Positions 17,557 through 25,478 of a DNA stretch of 64,000 bases are shown here, piece after piece (the stretch's first letter is position 1; every line of letters begins with the position of its first letter). The DNA is from Sporosarcina beigongshangi (GTDB taxonomy: Bacteria; Actinomycetota; Actinomycetes; Actinomycetales; Micrococcaceae): contig NZ_JADHDY010000009.1 of the NCBI RefSeq assembly GCF_016820535.1, forward strand, positions 110,252 to 174,251, given 5' to 3'. The position numbers and the translations under genes were made by a program. The notes below the pieces were generated by a model, which was given only the letters and a program-made list of their open reading frames with translations, was not told where the DNA came from and made no database searches.

Positions 17557-18675
17557 ATGACGACAATCACAGACCAGCAGCTGCACTCATACCTCCAGCG
17601 GATGCCGAAGACCGACCTGCACTGCCACCTCATCGGCACCGTGCGGGCATCAACATTCGCCGAGCTCGCGCAGCGGGAAAACCTTCAGCTGCCGGATGAT
17701 GCCAAACGCATCTTCCAGGACATCAACTCCATGCCGCCCGATCCGGCACTCTACCTGAACACGCGCATCCCCGTTCCCCAAGGGCGCAGTGAGGGAGAGC
17801 CGGAGGTGTCGTACTCGCTGTTCCAGGCTTCCAAGTGGGTGGTCGAGTGCCTGCGCAGTGCAGAGGACCTCACCCGCATCACCTATGAGGCTTTCGAAGG
17901 CGCCCACCTGACCAGTTCCACGCGCCACCTCGAATTGTTCTTCGATGCCATTTCGCCGCAGACCGCCCACCTTGGCTACAACGGCGTGATTGAGGCGTAT
18001 GCCGACGGAATCCGTATGGCCGAACGGGACTTCGGGATGACCGGCCGGATGATCGCCGGCATCGACCGCAGCCAGAGCGGCGAGCACGCGCTCTCCCTCG
18101 TGCGCCAGATAGTCGACAACCCGAACGACTACGTTGTCGGAATCGGCTTGGACAACCTCGAGACTGCGGGCCCGCCCGAACGCTTTGAAGCGGCTTACAA
18201 ACTGGCCGGGGCAGCCGGGCTGAAGCGCACTGCGCATTCCTCGGAACACGCACCGGTCGCGATCAACACGGTCACCTGCCTCGACATGCTCGGCTGCGAC
18301 CGGATCGACCACGGCTACTTCGTGCTCGAAGACGACGCCGTCGTGGAACGGTGCCGCGATGAGCAGGTGGCGTTCACGGGCGTCTTCACGACGTCCCGGC
18401 GTTCATGGCGGCCGTGGCGGCGCGCGTCGATCAAGGCCATGCTCGACGCCGGGCTCAACGTGATCCTCGCATCGGACGACCCCGGGATGTTCCCGACGAC
18501 GCTCGCCGCCGAGTACCAGATTGCGTCGGACCAGCTCGGCCTTGACCGCGAGAAGCTGCGCGCAATGTCGATGGCCGGTGTGGAGGCGGCATGGGTCCCC
18601 GCCGGGGAGAAAGCCGCGATGAGGGCACGCTTCACAGCGGACTTTGACGCCCTGGAACGGGAGTTCTTCGCCTAG
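17557..18675 (+). CDS. Adenosine-deaminase-family amidohydrolase with altered substrate pocket
   Basis: A 372-residue ADA-like enzyme. Metal and catalytic residues are present: His22 and His24 in HCHLIG, His227 and Glu230 in HSSE, His252 in RIDHG, and Asp307-Asp308 in SDDPGMF. The acidic residue after HxHL that contacts the ribose 5'-OH in adenosine deaminases (HLDG) is Ile26 here, and the catalytic motif reads HSSE instead of HAGE. It should therefore deaminate an aminopurine-like ring but perhaps not adenosine itself. It starts 11 bases after the binding-protein gene and ends before a strong terminator, completing the operon. Confidence 0.85.
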   Translation: MTTITDQQLHSYLQRMPKTDLHCHLIGTVRASTFAELAQRENLQLPDDAKRIFQDINSMPPDPALYLNTRIPVPQGRSEGEPEVSYSLFQASKWVVECLRSAEDLTRITYEAFEGAHLTSSTRHLELFFDAISPQTAHLGYNGVIEAYADGIRMAERDFGMTGRMIAGIDRSQSGEHALSLVRQIVDNPNDYVVGIGLDNLETAGPPERFEAAYKLAGAAGLKRTAHSSEHAPVAINTVTCLDMLGCDRIDHGYFVLEDDAVVERCRDEQVAFTGVFTTSRRSWRPWRRASIKAMLDAGLNVILASDDPGMFPTTLAAEYQIASDQLGLDREKLRAMSMAGVEAAWVPAGEKAAMRARFTADFDALEREFFA

Positions 18676-18733
18676 GCAGCGCCGCCGCTGCCACACGGCG
18701 GCCTGCTGCCCGCACGACAGTGAACGCAGCCCT

Positions 18734-18786
18734 GTGAAGGCGGTTGCCCGGCCCAGCGGCCGGGCAACCGCCTTCACTTGTTTCTG
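18734..18786 (+). terminator. Perfect 20-bp-stem terminator ending the ABC/deaminase operon
   Basis: Arms 18734-18753 and 18758-18777 are perfectly complementary over 20 bp around a CAGC loop. They are followed by TTGTTTCTG. It is 58 bases after the deaminase stop. Confidence 0.92.
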
Positions 18787-18950
18787 CCGGCGGTCCGGCA
18801 GCGGCGCGGCTTGCCCGCGGCGCCTCCCGTGAACGCTGTGAAAATCCCGTGTCTGGCCACCGCCGGCCGCTTCGAGCAGGATCAAAGAAGCCCGCCTGAG
18901 ACCTCTGGCCTACAGTGGTTTCAACGGCACACCATTGAAAGGACACAGCC

Positions 18951-19364
18951 TTGGCAAACACAACGTTCAGCAAGGAAGAAAAGGCGGCCATGCGGGCCGC
19001 AGCGGCCGAGGCCAAGGCTGCCAAGGCGGGCGCCGACATGGAGGCCGCCTGCACAGCAGCCATCGCCGAGATGACCGGCACCGACCAGGAACTGGCGCAA
19101 ACACTGCACGACCTCGTCAGGGAACACACTCCGCTGACGCCGAAGACCTGGTACGGCATGCCCGCCTACATCAATGCAGCCGGCAAGGTGGTGGTGTTCT
19201 TCCAGGCAGCCGCCAAGTTCAAGGTCCGGTACGCCACGATCGGCTTCCAGGAGGATGCCAAGCTCGACGAGGGCACCTTCTGGCCCAACGCCTACGCCGT
19301 GACGAAGCTGGGCGCCGCCGAGCAGAAGGAACTGGTGGCGCTGCTGAAGAAGGCCGTGGGGTAG
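18951..19364 (+). CDS. DUF1801 (YdhG-like) protein
   Basis: 137 residues. A charged Ala/Lys-rich N-terminal helix (FSKEEKAAMRAAAAEAKAAK) precedes a DUF1801 core with LTPKTWYGMPAY, VVVFFQAAAKFKVRYATIGF and a C-terminal helix. This family (B. subtilis YdhG) has been suggested to chaperone iron, but the role is not settled. The start is a TTG at 18951 with GAAAGGA 7 bases upstream. It appears monocistronic. Confidence 0.85.
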   Translation: MANTTFSKEEKAAMRAAAAEAKAAKAGADMEAACTAAIAEMTGTDQELAQTLHDLVREHTPLTPKTWYGMPAYINAAGKVVVFFQAAAKFKVRYATIGFQEDAKLDEGTFWPNAYAVTKLGAAEQKELVALLKKAVG

Positions 19365-19451
19365 CCGGCCCTCGACGGGTCCGGCCAGCGGGCGTATATT
19401 TCAGATTAGCCGCCGGGTTGGATTGGGGCGGAGGTTCCTTGAAGGAGCGCC

Positions 19452-21290
19452 ATGCCGCACTTTGCGCTTGGAGTTGACGCCTGGCCGCAGTCCGTGGCCG
19501 CCCGCCTGCTGGACCTGAGTGCCGACATCGCGTGCGTGGCCGGGTTCGACGGTCATTTTCGCGAGACCACCGGGCCGTGGGAGGCGCTCCTTGGCTGGAC
19601 CGGGGAGGAGTTGCGCACGCGGCCGCTGATTGACTTCGTCCACCCCGACGACGCTCCCGCAACCCAGGCGCAACTGGACGCAGCCCGGGAGGCGGGCGCC
19701 GCCGTCGTGCGCTTCCAAAACCGGTTCCTGGCCAGGGACGGCTCCACCCGGTGGCTGATCTGGACTGCCGTGGCGGTGCCGGAGGAGCAGGCATACCGGG
19801 CCGTGGCGCACGACTTGACCGCCCGGCACGCAGCCGAGGAGAGCGTGCGCGAGAGTGAGCAGCGCTACCTGGACATGATCGAGTCCTCGCACGACATTGT
19901 CCAGAGCATCCTGCCGGACGGGCATTTCCAGTTTGTGAACCGGGCCTGGCACAAGGCGCTCGGCTACACGCCGGAGGAGCTTGCGGGGCTGACGCTGTTT
20001 GACGTGGTGGCCGAGGCGGACCACGACCACTGCACGGTGTTGATCGGGCAGATCATGAGCGGGAAGTCGTTTGACAGGGTCGAGGTGACGTTCGTGGCCA
20101 AGGACGGGCGCACCTTCCCCGTGGAGGGGAACGCGACGGGGCGGTTCCGCGAGGGCGAGTACCTGGGCACGCACACGTTTTTCCGGGACGTCAGCGACCG
20201 CAAGCAGGCCGAGGCCCTGGCGGCCGCCTACCGGCGGGAGCTCGAGGACGAGGTGGCCGAACGGTCCGCGGCGCTGGTGCAGAGCGAGAAGCTGGCCACG
20301 CTGGGGCGGCTCAGTGCCGGCATGGCGCACGAGCTGAACAATCCCGCCGCGGCCGCCCGGCGCGGCGCCGCACTTCTCGAGAGTGCGTTTTCCAAGACCT
20401 GCACGGCCCTGCTGTCGCTGGCACGCGCCGCCCAAAGCCCGGACGAGGCCGACCAGCTGGCGGAGTTGATCGACCGGGCAGCGGAGCCGGTCAGGGACGG
20501 CAGCCGGCTGGACCCGCTGGGCCGCGGGGACCTGGAATCAGATGTTGAGGACTGGCTGGAAACCCACGGGCTCAATGAATGCTGGGACGCCGCCGATTCC
20601 CTCGTGGACCTCGGCATGGGCCCGGACGCCCTCGACGCGCTCGCCGCCACGTTCACCCCGAACCACCTGGGCACGGCCATCAGCGCACTGTCCGAGGCGC
20701 ACACCGCCTACGGGCTGATCGCGCAGATCGGGCACGGTTCGGAACGGATCTCCGCGATCGTCGCGGCGCTGAAGGACTACAGCTACATGGACCGTGCGCC
20801 CGTGCAGGACGTGGACATCCACTCCGGGATCGACGGCACCCTGATCATGCTCGCCTCCAAGATCAAGCTCGGGATCGATGTGGTCCGCGACTACGGCACC
20901 GGCGTGCCGCGCATCGAAACCCTCGGCAGCGAACTGAACCAGGTCTGGACCAACCTGATCGACAACGCCGCCGACGCCATGGACGGCACCGGCCGCCTCA
21001 CCATCCGCACCCGGGCCGCCTCCGATGCCGGCGTTGCCGGGGTGTGCGTGGAAATTGAGGACGACGGCGGCGGAATCCCGCCTGAAGCGGTGGGCAAGGT
21101 CTTCGAACCGTTCTTCACCACGAAGCCCCCTGGGCAGGGAACAGGACTGGGCCTGAACATCGTGTTCAACATGATCCGCGGGATGGGCGGGCACATCGAC
21201 GTGGTGTCCAGGCCGGGGTGCACCGTGTTCCGGGTGTGGCTGCCGGTGCGGCGGCCGGACGCTTCCGTAGCTGCGGAGGGCGAGCCGTGA
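19452..21290 (+). CDS. Cytoplasmic PAS-PAS sensor histidine kinase
   Basis: 612 residues with no membrane segment. Two PAS domains (about 15-135 and 140-260) are followed by a coiled coil. The H-box GMAHELNNP carries phospho-acceptor His293, and a HATPase_c domain has NQVWTNLIDNAADAM (N-box), DDGGGIP, FEPFFTTK and GTGLGLNI. An unusual helical insert of about 150 residues separates the H-box from the ATPase domain. AAGGAG 4-5 bases upstream supports the ATG. The stop overlaps the downstream regulator/flavoprotein start (GTGA), so the two are a coupled pair. PAS domains without visible haem or flavin motifs suggest a cytosolic redox or small-ligand signal. Confidence 0.9.
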   Translation: MPHFALGVDAWPQSVAARLLDLSADIACVAGFDGHFRETTGPWEALLGWTGEELRTRPLIDFVHPDDAPATQAQLDAAREAGAAVVRFQNRFLARDGSTRWLIWTAVAVPEEQAYRAVAHDLTARHAAEESVRESEQRYLDMIESSHDIVQSILPDGHFQFVNRAWHKALGYTPEELAGLTLFDVVAEADHDHCTVLIGQIMSGKSFDRVEVTFVAKDGRTFPVEGNATGRFREGEYLGTHTFFRDVSDRKQAEALAAAYRRELEDEVAERSAALVQSEKLATLGRLSAGMAHELNNPAAAARRGAALLESAFSKTCTALLSLARAAQSPDEADQLAELIDRAAEPVRDGSRLDPLGRGDLESDVEDWLETHGLNECWDAADSLVDLGMGPDALDALAATFTPNHLGTAISALSEAHTAYGLIAQIGHGSERISAIVAALKDYSYMDRAPVQDVDIHSGIDGTLIMLASKIKLGIDVVRDYGTGVPRIETLGSELNQVWTNLIDNAADAMDGTGRLTIRTRAASDAGVAGVCVEIEDDGGGIPPEAVGKVFEPFFTTKPPGQGTGLGLNIVFNMIRGMGGHIDVVSRPGCTVFRVWLPVRRPDASVAAEGEP

Positions 21291-22951
21291 GCGGGGATGC
21301 TGCGCCGGCGGCGTCGCGGCCGGTGATTCTCGCCGTCGACGACGACCCCGCCGTGCTCAGCGCCGTGCGCGGGGACCTGCGCGGCCGGTACGGGCGCCAC
21401 TACCGGGTGCTGACGGCATCCGGCGGTGCCGAGGCGGTCGAGTCGCTGGACCGGCTGAAGCTGAGGGGCGACCCGGTCGCCGTCGTCATTTCAGACCAGC
21501 GCATGCCCGAGGTGACCGGAACCGAGGTGCTGTCAAAGGCCCTGAAACTGTTCCCGGACGTGCGCACCGTGCTGCTCACCGCGTACGCCGACACCGAGGT
21601 TGCCATCGGCGCCATCAACGACCTCCACCTTGACTACTACATCCTCAAGCCCTGGGACCCGCCGGAGGAGCGCCTGTTTCCCGTCATCGACGACCTGCTG
21701 GGCGACTGGCACGCGCACAACCAGCCGGCGCATGCGGTGACGCGGGTGGTGGGCAGCCGGTGGTCGGCGCGCACGCACGAGATCCGCGACTTCCTGCAGC
21801 GCAACCAAATTCCCATGCAGTGGTTTGACGTGGATGTCAGCGAGGAGGGTCGGACGCTGTGGGAAGCAGCCGGGGACGAGGGGCTTCCGCTGGTCATCAC
21901 CCCTGATGGGAAGGCCCTGCACATGCCCGACGTCGGAGTTCTCGCCGAGGCGCTTGGCCACAAAATCCATGCGGATGCGGAGGCCGTTGACCTGGCCATC
22001 ATCGGGGCCGGGCCCGCCGGGCTGGCGGCTGCGGTTTACGGTGCGAGCGAGGGGCTCCGAACGGTGTGCGTGGAGTCGCTGGTGGCGGGCGGGCAGGCCG
22101 GGCAGTCGTCGCGGATTGAGAACTATTTGGGGTTTCCCACCGGCATTTCCGGTTCCGACCTGGCCCGCCGGGCGGTGACGCAGGCGCGTCGGTTCAACGT
22201 GGACGTGCTGGCGCCGACCTCGGCCTTGGGGCTCGATCTCGCCGGGCCGTACCCGCGCGTGGAACTGGCCGACGGCTCAGCGATCAGCGCCGGAGCCGTG
22301 ATCCTGGCGTGCGGTGTGGCGTACCGCAGCCTTGACGTTCCGGGCAGTGCAGGGCTGGAGGGCCGCGGCGTGTTTTACGGGGCGTCGCTGAGCGAGCGCG
22401 ATTCCGTGACGGGGGAGGACATCGTGGTGGTGGGCGGGGCCAATTCCGCCGGGCAGGCCGCCGTGTACTTCTCGGAGTATGCCCGGGCAGTGACGATCCT
22501 GTGCCGGGCGGCGTCGCTGGGTGCGAAGATGTCGGCCTACCTGGTGGACCAGATTGCCGCACGGCCCAACATCGCCGTCCGGTGCGGGGCGTCGATTGAC
22601 GCGGTGGTCGGGACGGAGAAACTGGAATCCGTGGCGATCCGGGACGGTGCAGGCCCGGAATCCGTGGACGCGTCCGCCTTGTTTGTTTTCATCGGGGCGT
22701 CCCCACACACCGATTGGCTGCCGCCGCAGCTTGCCAGGGACGCGCGGGGCTTCATCTTGACGGGGCCTGCCTTGGGCGAGCTGCGCCACCGCACGGCCGC
22801 CGGCGACCGTGACCCGTTCCTCTACGAGACAAGCGCCCCGGGCGTCTTTGCCGTGGGGGACGTCCGGGCCGGCTCCATGAAGCGCGTCGCCTCGGCCGTG
22901 GGCGAGGGGTCCGTTGCGGTGCAATTTGTCCACCAGGTGCTGCGGAGCTGA
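21287..22951 (+). CDS. Response regulator fused to thioredoxin-reductase-like flavoprotein without CxxC
   Basis: 554 residues, in order: a REC domain (about 10-140) with acidic AVDDD and phospho-acceptor Asp70 in ISDQRMP and Lys in ILKPWD; a thioredoxin/GST-N-like linker (about 155-230) lacking cysteines; then an FAD/NAD(P) thioredoxin-reductase fold with GAGPAGLAA near residue 240, GGQAGQSS, a second GGANSAGQAA and the C-terminal GVFAVGDVR. At the place of the TrxR redox disulfide (CATC) the sequence is YGASLSE, so no disulfide can form. The GTG start overlaps the kinase stop by 4 bases. The architecture implies phosphorylation-controlled flavin chemistry or NAD(P)H sensing rather than DNA binding. 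No output HTH exists. Confidence 0.9.
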   Translation: MSGDAAPAASRPVILAVDDDPAVLSAVRGDLRGRYGRHYRVLTASGGAEAVESLDRLKLRGDPVAVVISDQRMPEVTGTEVLSKALKLFPDVRTVLLTAYADTEVAIGAINDLHLDYYILKPWDPPEERLFPVIDDLLGDWHAHNQPAHAVTRVVGSRWSARTHEIRDFLQRNQIPMQWFDVDVSEEGRTLWEAAGDEGLPLVITPDGKALHMPDVGVLAEALGHKIHADAEAVDLAIIGAGPAGLAAAVYGASEGLRTVCVESLVAGGQAGQSSRIENYLGFPTGISGSDLARRAVTQARRFNVDVLAPTSALGLDLAGPYPRVELADGSAISAGAVILACGVAYRSLDVPGSAGLEGRGVFYGASLSERDSVTGEDIVVVGGANSAGQAAVYFSEYARAVTILCRAASLGAKMSAYLVDQIAARPNIAVRCGASIDAVVGTEKLESVAIRDGAGPESVDASALFVFIGASPHTDWLPPQLARDARGFILTGPALGELRHRTAAGDRDPFLYETSAPGVFAVGDVRAGSMKRVASAVGEGSVAVQFVHQVLRS

Positions 22952-23005
22952 CTGGGGGCGGCTCCGCTTCCGACGGGTCGGATTCCGGCCAGGACTGAAA
23001 GGAAG

Positions 23006-23327
23006 ATGAGCGACACCACCGAAGAATTCGGGCCATATGACGGCGCCGACTGCCTAACTGACATCAACGACGTCCCCTTGTACCTTGAGGCGGCTCTGGA
23101 ATCCGGGGATGGCACGGGAAGGGTTATACAAGGCACTTTCAACAGAGGGAAACACCAGCTTCGCCACCATGTTCAAGGTTGCCAATGCACTTGGCCTGCA
23201 TATCCGTTTCGAGTCTGCGGCCTATGTCCGGCATTGTGCGCTGTCTGGAGCCGCATTTGGCATGGTTGCAACCATGCCAAATGCGGCTCCAGACAGCGAT
23301 GATGGTGAGGGTGTTCCGCCGGAATGA
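23006..23327 (+). pseudogene. Broken HigA-like addiction-module antidote gene
   Basis: The frame from ATG 23006 encodes the typical antidote N-terminus (YDGADCLTDINDVPLYLEAAL). A second frame from about 23108 encodes the typical C-terminus (MAREGLYKALSTEGNTSF, FKVANALGLHIRFES). The intervening region found in intact homologues (roughly 28 codons with the first HTH helix) is missing and the frame is shifted. No toxin gene lies upstream: the 54 bases to the previous stop hold none. GGAAG precedes the ATG. The 3' end runs into a 60-bp perfect palindrome. An orphan, inactivated toxin-antitoxin relic is the simplest reading. Confidence 0.8.
23239..23298. repeat. 60-bp perfect loop-free palindrome
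   Basis: Bases 23239-23268 are the exact reverse complement of 23269-23298, with no spacer. The arms begin CGCTGTCTGGAGCCG and meet at GGTTG|CAACC. It occupies the 3' end of the broken antidote gene. There is no following T-tract. Long uninterrupted palindromes are unstable in bacteria, so it is either recent, functional, or an assembly feature. Confidence 0.95.
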
Positions 23328-23366
23328 TCTCGACAGGCTCGATCAGCGGGCATGTCCAATCAGCGG
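23323..23366. repeat. Short extragenic palindromic motif
   Basis: TGATCTCGA-caggc-TCGATCA is an imperfect palindrome at about 23324-23344, followed by two copies of ATCAGCGGGCA 15 bases apart. I recall this TCTCGACAGGCTCGATCA motif as a common dispersed element in Micrococcales genomes, but cannot verify copy number here. Confidence 0.5.
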
Positions 23367-23380
23367 GCAGGCCGGTCCAG

Positions 23381-23794
23381 TTACTCGTGGCGGGTGCGCG
23401 GGCCGTTGTACTGAGCGTCTGTGACGGCTTCAAGCCAGTCGACCGACGGAACCGAGCCGTCGCCGGTGTCCGAGACGACCAGGTGTTGCATGAAGGTGTC
23501 CGACGCGGCGCCGTGCCAGTGGTCTTCGCCGCCGGGGCAGTTCACGGTGTCGCCCGGACGGGCCTCGAAGATGCGGCCGTCGCGGGTGCCGACGAGGGCC
23601 GTGCCGGCCATGACATGGATGGTCTGGCCCATGGCGTGGCGGTGCCAGAAGGTGTGCGCGCCGGGGGAGAAACGGACCATCGCGGCCTGCACCCTGGACG
23701 GTGCGGATCCGGCGGGGACCAGGTCCACCCAGACATCGCCGGTGAAGCGTTCGGCCGGGCCCTTGCCCGTTGGCGGGGGACTGCTGATTTCCAT
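23381..23794 (-). CDS. Cupin-domain protein
   Basis: 137 residues forming a single small beta-barrel cupin. The metal motif is present (FWHRHAMGQTIHVMAGTALV; later PGDTVNCPGGEDHWHGA), with His residues in HRH and DHWHGA. Close relatives include the cupins often encoded beside carboxymuconolactone decarboxylases and aldo/keto reductases, as here. The reaction is unknown. It is divergent from the aldo/keto reductase; the intergenic 160 bases contain a motif shared with the MmyB-type regulator's promoter. Confidence 0.87.
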   Translation of the reverse strand: MEISSPPPTGKGPAERFTGDVWVDLVPAGSAPSRVQAAMVRFSPGAHTFWHRHAMGQTIHVMAGTALVGTRDGRIFEARPGDTVNCPGGEDHWHGAASDTFMQHLVVSDTGDGSVPSVDWLEAVTDAQYNGPRTRHE

Positions 23795-23875
23795 GGTGGC
23801 TCCTTGGTGGTGTGTGTTGCCTGTCCGTTGTTGAGTCTAGAACCGGCTGCCCCCGCGAGACAGACCCTGGCATGA

Positions 23876-23897
23876 CAGGTATTGGCAGGCCCTCCCA
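23876..23897. promoter_or_regulatory. Putative regulator site upstream of aldo/keto reductase (copy 1)
   Basis: The 22-mer CAGGTA-TT-GGCAG-GC-CCTCCCA differs at only 3 positions from the 22-mer at 28125-28146. The differences fall in the two 2-base spacers. It lies about 56 bases before the reductase ATG, between the divergent cupin and reductase genes. Confidence 0.6.
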
Positions 23898-23953
23898 CCC
23901 GTTCCCGGCCCGGCGTAGCGTGGCTTCCAGACCACGAACGCAAGGAGAAAACC

Positions 23954-24928
23954 ATGGAATACACACGACTGGGCCGGTCGGGCCTGAAGGTCAGCCGCAT
24001 CGCACTGGGCTGCATGAGCTTCGGTGACACCAGCCGCGGCTTCAACGAGTGGGCCATGGACGACGCCGGTGCCGCACCAATCTTCAAACAGGCGCTTGAG
24101 CTGGGCATCACCTTCTGGGACACCGCCAACGTGTATGGCTTCGGAACCTCCGAGGAGATCGTCGGCCGGGCCATCCAGAAGTACAGCCGGCGGGAAGACA
24201 TTGTGCTGGCCACCAAGGTGCACTTCAAGATGCACGACGGCCCGGGCGGTTCCGGCCAGTCCCGCAAGGCCATCATGGAACAAGTCGATGCATCGCTGAA
24301 ACGCCTCGGCACCGACTACATCGACCTGTACCAGATCCACCGCTTCGACCCCGAGACGCCGGTGGAGGAAACCATGGAGGCGCTGCACGACGTCGTCAAG
24401 GCCGGCAAGGTGCGCTACCTGGGCGCCTCCGCAATGCACGCCTGGCAGTTCAGCAAGCTGCAGTACACGGCCTCGGCCAACGGCTGGACCCGCTTCGTCT
24501 CGATGCAGGACCAGTACAGCCTGCTCTACCGGGAGGAGGAACGGGAAATGTTCGGGCTGCTCGCAGACCAGGGCGTGGGTGCCATCCCCTACAGCCCGCT
24601 GGCGAAGGGGCGCGTGGCCCGGCCCCTGGGTGAACACACCAAGCGCTCGGACAACGACCCGGTGGGTGCCGCGCACTTTGCGAACGAGGAGGCCGAACGC
24701 CCCGTGATCGACGCCGTGCAGCGCATTGCCGGGGAGCGCGGCGTGCCCATGGCCCGGGTGGCACTGGCCTGGGTGCTGAAGAACCCGGTGGTCTCGGCAC
24801 CGATTGTCGGCGCCACCAAGGAACACCACCTGGCCGACGCCGCAGCGGCCCTCGACATCAAGCTCAGCGACGAGGAGGTGGCACGCCTTGAAGACGCCTA
24901 CACAATCCGCCAGCCTGTCGGCTACTGA
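23954..24928 (+). CDS. Aldo/keto reductase (family of YajO/Tas-like AKRs)
   Basis: A 324-residue TIM-barrel NADPH-dependent oxidoreductase. Key features are MEYTRLGRSGLKVSRIALGCMSFG, catalytic Asp and Tyr in FWDTANVYG, Lys in LATKVHF and His in YQIHRFD. The C-terminal cofactor loop is APIVGATKEHH. It acts on carbonyl compounds of unknown identity. AAGGAG about 6 bases upstream fixes the ATG. It heads a tightly packed cluster: the CMD protein overlaps its 3' end, then Zn-ADH, a second AKR and an NAD(P)-binding protein. Confidence 0.92.
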   Translation: MEYTRLGRSGLKVSRIALGCMSFGDTSRGFNEWAMDDAGAAPIFKQALELGITFWDTANVYGFGTSEEIVGRAIQKYSRREDIVLATKVHFKMHDGPGGSGQSRKAIMEQVDASLKRLGTDYIDLYQIHRFDPETPVEETMEALHDVVKAGKVRYLGASAMHAWQFSKLQYTASANGWTRFVSMQDQYSLLYREEEREMFGLLADQGVGAIPYSPLAKGRVARPLGEHTKRSDNDPVGAAHFANEEAERPVIDAVQRIAGERGVPMARVALAWVLKNPVVSAPIVGATKEHHLADAAAALDIKLSDEEVARLEDAYTIRQPVGY

Positions 24929-25478
24929 GCCCGTGTCCCCGACTGACCCGCTGGCACAAACCGACCCGGAACTCGCCGCGTACTTCAACAATTTCGCCTT
25001 CAACGAGGTGCCGGCCGAATCGGCGATGGCGCCAACCACCCGGCTCATGCTCCAGCTCGCCGCGACCATCGCCGCACCGGCCCTGAACGAATTCAAGGCC
25101 ATGGCAGGGGTGGCGCTCGCAGCCGGCGTCACAGCGGTGGAAATCAAGGAGATCACCTACCAGGCCGTGCCGTATGTTGGCATGGCCAGGGCCCGCGACT
25201 TCATCCTCGGGGCCAATGAGGTGTTCACCGCGCACGGGATCGGGCTGCCCCTGCCGGGCCAGCCGACCACTACGCCGGAGACCCGGTCAGCGGCCGGCCT
25301 GGCCGTGCAGACGTTGATCGGCGGCGCCGACCCCCAGGTCGCCGGGCACGTTGCAGCGAACCTGAACGTCGGCAACACCCGCGCCATGCTCGTGGACACA
25401 CTGACCCAGATCCTGCCGCTCATAGGCTACCCGCGCACCCTCAACGGACTGCGCATCGTCAACGAAGGAACCCCCTAA
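24888..25478 (+). CDS. Carboxymuconolactone-decarboxylase-family protein lacking cysteines
   Basis: 196 residues with two CMD-type helical repeats (GVTAVEIKEITYQAVPYVGMARARDFI; later MLVDTLTQILPLIGYPRTLNGL). The family includes gamma-carboxymuconolactone decarboxylase and AhpD-like peroxidase partners, but no CxxC or other Cys is present, so AhpD-type redox activity is excluded. I prefer the TTG at 24888: GAGGAGG lies 9 bases upstream, and this gives a 41-base overlap with the reductase. The alternative GTG at 24933 has no ribosome site. It shares TAATG with the next ADH gene. Confidence 0.85.
   Translation: MKTPTQSASLSATEPVSPTDPLAQTDPELAAYFNNFAFNEVPAESAMAPTTRLMLQLAATIAAPALNEFKAMAGVALAAGVTAVEIKEITYQAVPYVGMARARDFILGANEVFTAHGIGLPLPGQPTTTPETRSAAGLAVQTLIGGADPQVAGHVAANLNVGNTRAMLVDTLTQILPLIGYPRTLNGLRIVNEGTP

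Noticed and set aside
23085..23327. Separate small gene encoding the antidote C-terminus
   Set aside because: It lacks its own ribosome site and matches the second half of the same antidote as the preceding frame, so one broken gene is simpler.
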